Positions 17,036 to 17,417 of a DNA stretch of 17,417 nucleotides are shown piece by piece; the first letter of the stretch is position 1; each line of letters opens with the position of its first letter. The stretch covers positions 1 to 17,417 of the forward strand of contig RFNE01000234.1 of the NCBI GenBank assembly GCA_009927375.1, in the 5' to 3' direction. Made by a program: the position numbers and the translations under genes. A model generated the notes under the pieces. It did not search any database and was not told where the DNA came from. It worked only from the letters and a program-made list of their open reading frames with translations. The stretch comes from Actinomycetota bacterium. Its GTDB lineage: Bacteria > Actinomycetota > Acidimicrobiia > Acidimicrobiales > Ilumatobacteraceae.

Positions 17036-17417
17036 GTGACGACAGTCGAATCTGCTCCAGCGTCGACCGAGCGCTGGACGAACCAGTGGAAAGAGCTCTA
17101 CGAAGAGGTCATCAACACGGGTCTGTGCACTGGGTGTGCCGGATGCGTCGTGTCCTGTCCGCATGAAGTGATCGGCTACAAGCACGAAGAAGGTCACTAC
17201 AAGCCGTTCCACCTCGAGACCGAGCTCGGTCACGACAACTGCGTGCACGGCGAGAAGGGTTGCACGAGCTGCACCCGCGCGTGCCCCGTTTCAGGACGTG
17301 GGAACAAGATGCCGACATGCATCTCTTCGGCAAGACGCGCGACGACAATGCGATGTACGGCCAGTATCGACAGCTGCTGCTCTGTCGCGCCGCAGACACC
17401 GAAACGCACGACAAGGG
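17036..17417 (+). CDS. FrhB-like coenzyme F420 hydrogenase/dehydrogenase beta-subunit family protein (5' part; one frameshift)
   Basis: Only the first 128 or so residues are in the window. Two ferredoxin-type [4Fe-4S] motifs are clear: C31-C34-C37-C41P in LCTGCAGCVVSCP, and C69, C76, C79, C83P in DNCVHGEKGCTSCTRACP. After them MYGQYRQLLLCRAADTETH matches the start of the FrhB/FdhB domain, which in known members binds FAD and exchanges electrons with F420. One C is missing from CCCC 17284-17287; restoring it joins RACP to RFRTWEQDADMHL. The partner enzyme cannot be told from this fragment. Start GTG at 17036, 27 bases after the antiporter stop. F420 use fits an actinobacterium. Confidence 0.85.
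   Translation, partial: MTTVESAPASTERWTNQWKELYEEVINTGLCTGCAGCVVSCPHEVIGYKHEEGHYKPFHLETELGHDNCVHGEKGCTSCTRACPVSGRGNKMPTCISSARRATTMRCTASIDSCCSVAPQTPKRTTR

Noticed and set aside
1469..17287. Programmed ribosomal frameshifting as the cause of the broken frames
   Set aside because: Eleven sites in nine unrelated genes, with different sequences and no shared slippery heptamer or downstream structure, fit sequencing error far better.
1..17417. Mobile elements, CRISPR arrays, phage genes or integration sites
   Set aside because: No transposase, integrase, spaced direct repeats or target duplications were seen; the region is ordinary chromosome apart from the antiporter fusion.

Overview
The window is high-GC actinobacterial chromosome, most likely from class Acidimicrobiia (Ilumatobacter/Microthrix-like). 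The evidence is the argS-lysA-hom-thrC-rho gene order known from Actinobacteria, an Asn/Arg-rich insertion in Rho, an F420-type FrhB-like protein, a FadE-type acyl-CoA dehydrogenase, and several genes that seem to start at or near the transcription start. The class is an inference; the phylum is much safer. Nearly every base is coding. The longest gene-free gap is 142 bp (1544-1685), between thrC and rho.

Left half (1-7376, minus strand): one amino-acid/translation cluster reads argS > lysA > hom > thrC > rho, and rho runs off the left edge. The genes overlap or are spaced by a few bases up to thrC. The homoserine kinase gene thrB, which sits between thrC and rho in mycobacteria, is absent. 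A tRNA-Arg(CCG) gene lies divergently just upstream of argS.

Middle (7528-12697): yqeY (minus) diverges from a plus-strand pair encoding a DsbB/BdbC-like membrane oxidoreductase and a membrane-anchored thioredoxin-fold protein with a CPHC active site. A perfect 27-nt Fur/Zur-type palindrome then precedes znuA-znuB-znuC, a zinc ABC importer whose genes are linked by 4-bp overlaps. A methylated-DNA repair methyltransferase (ogt, minus) and methylglyoxal synthase (mgsA, plus) are divergent.

Right part (12698-17417): an acyl-CoA dehydrogenase and a DUF805 membrane protein form a minus-strand pair. Divergent from them is the most notable gene, an 881-residue CPA2-type cation/proton antiporter fused to everything of the nitrogen sensor GlnD except its nucleotidyltransferase domain, with a degenerate HD region and two ACT domains. 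The window ends inside an FrhB-like iron-sulfur/F420 protein gene.

Reading quality: eleven single-base frameshifts, ten apparent deletions and one insertion, nearly all at short homopolymers, interrupt rho, hom (two), lysA, argS (two), the dsbB-like gene, znuA, znuC, ogt and the frhB-like gene. Because essential genes are hit in the same way, I treat these as sequencing or assembly errors. I annotate the genes as full length and mark each site.
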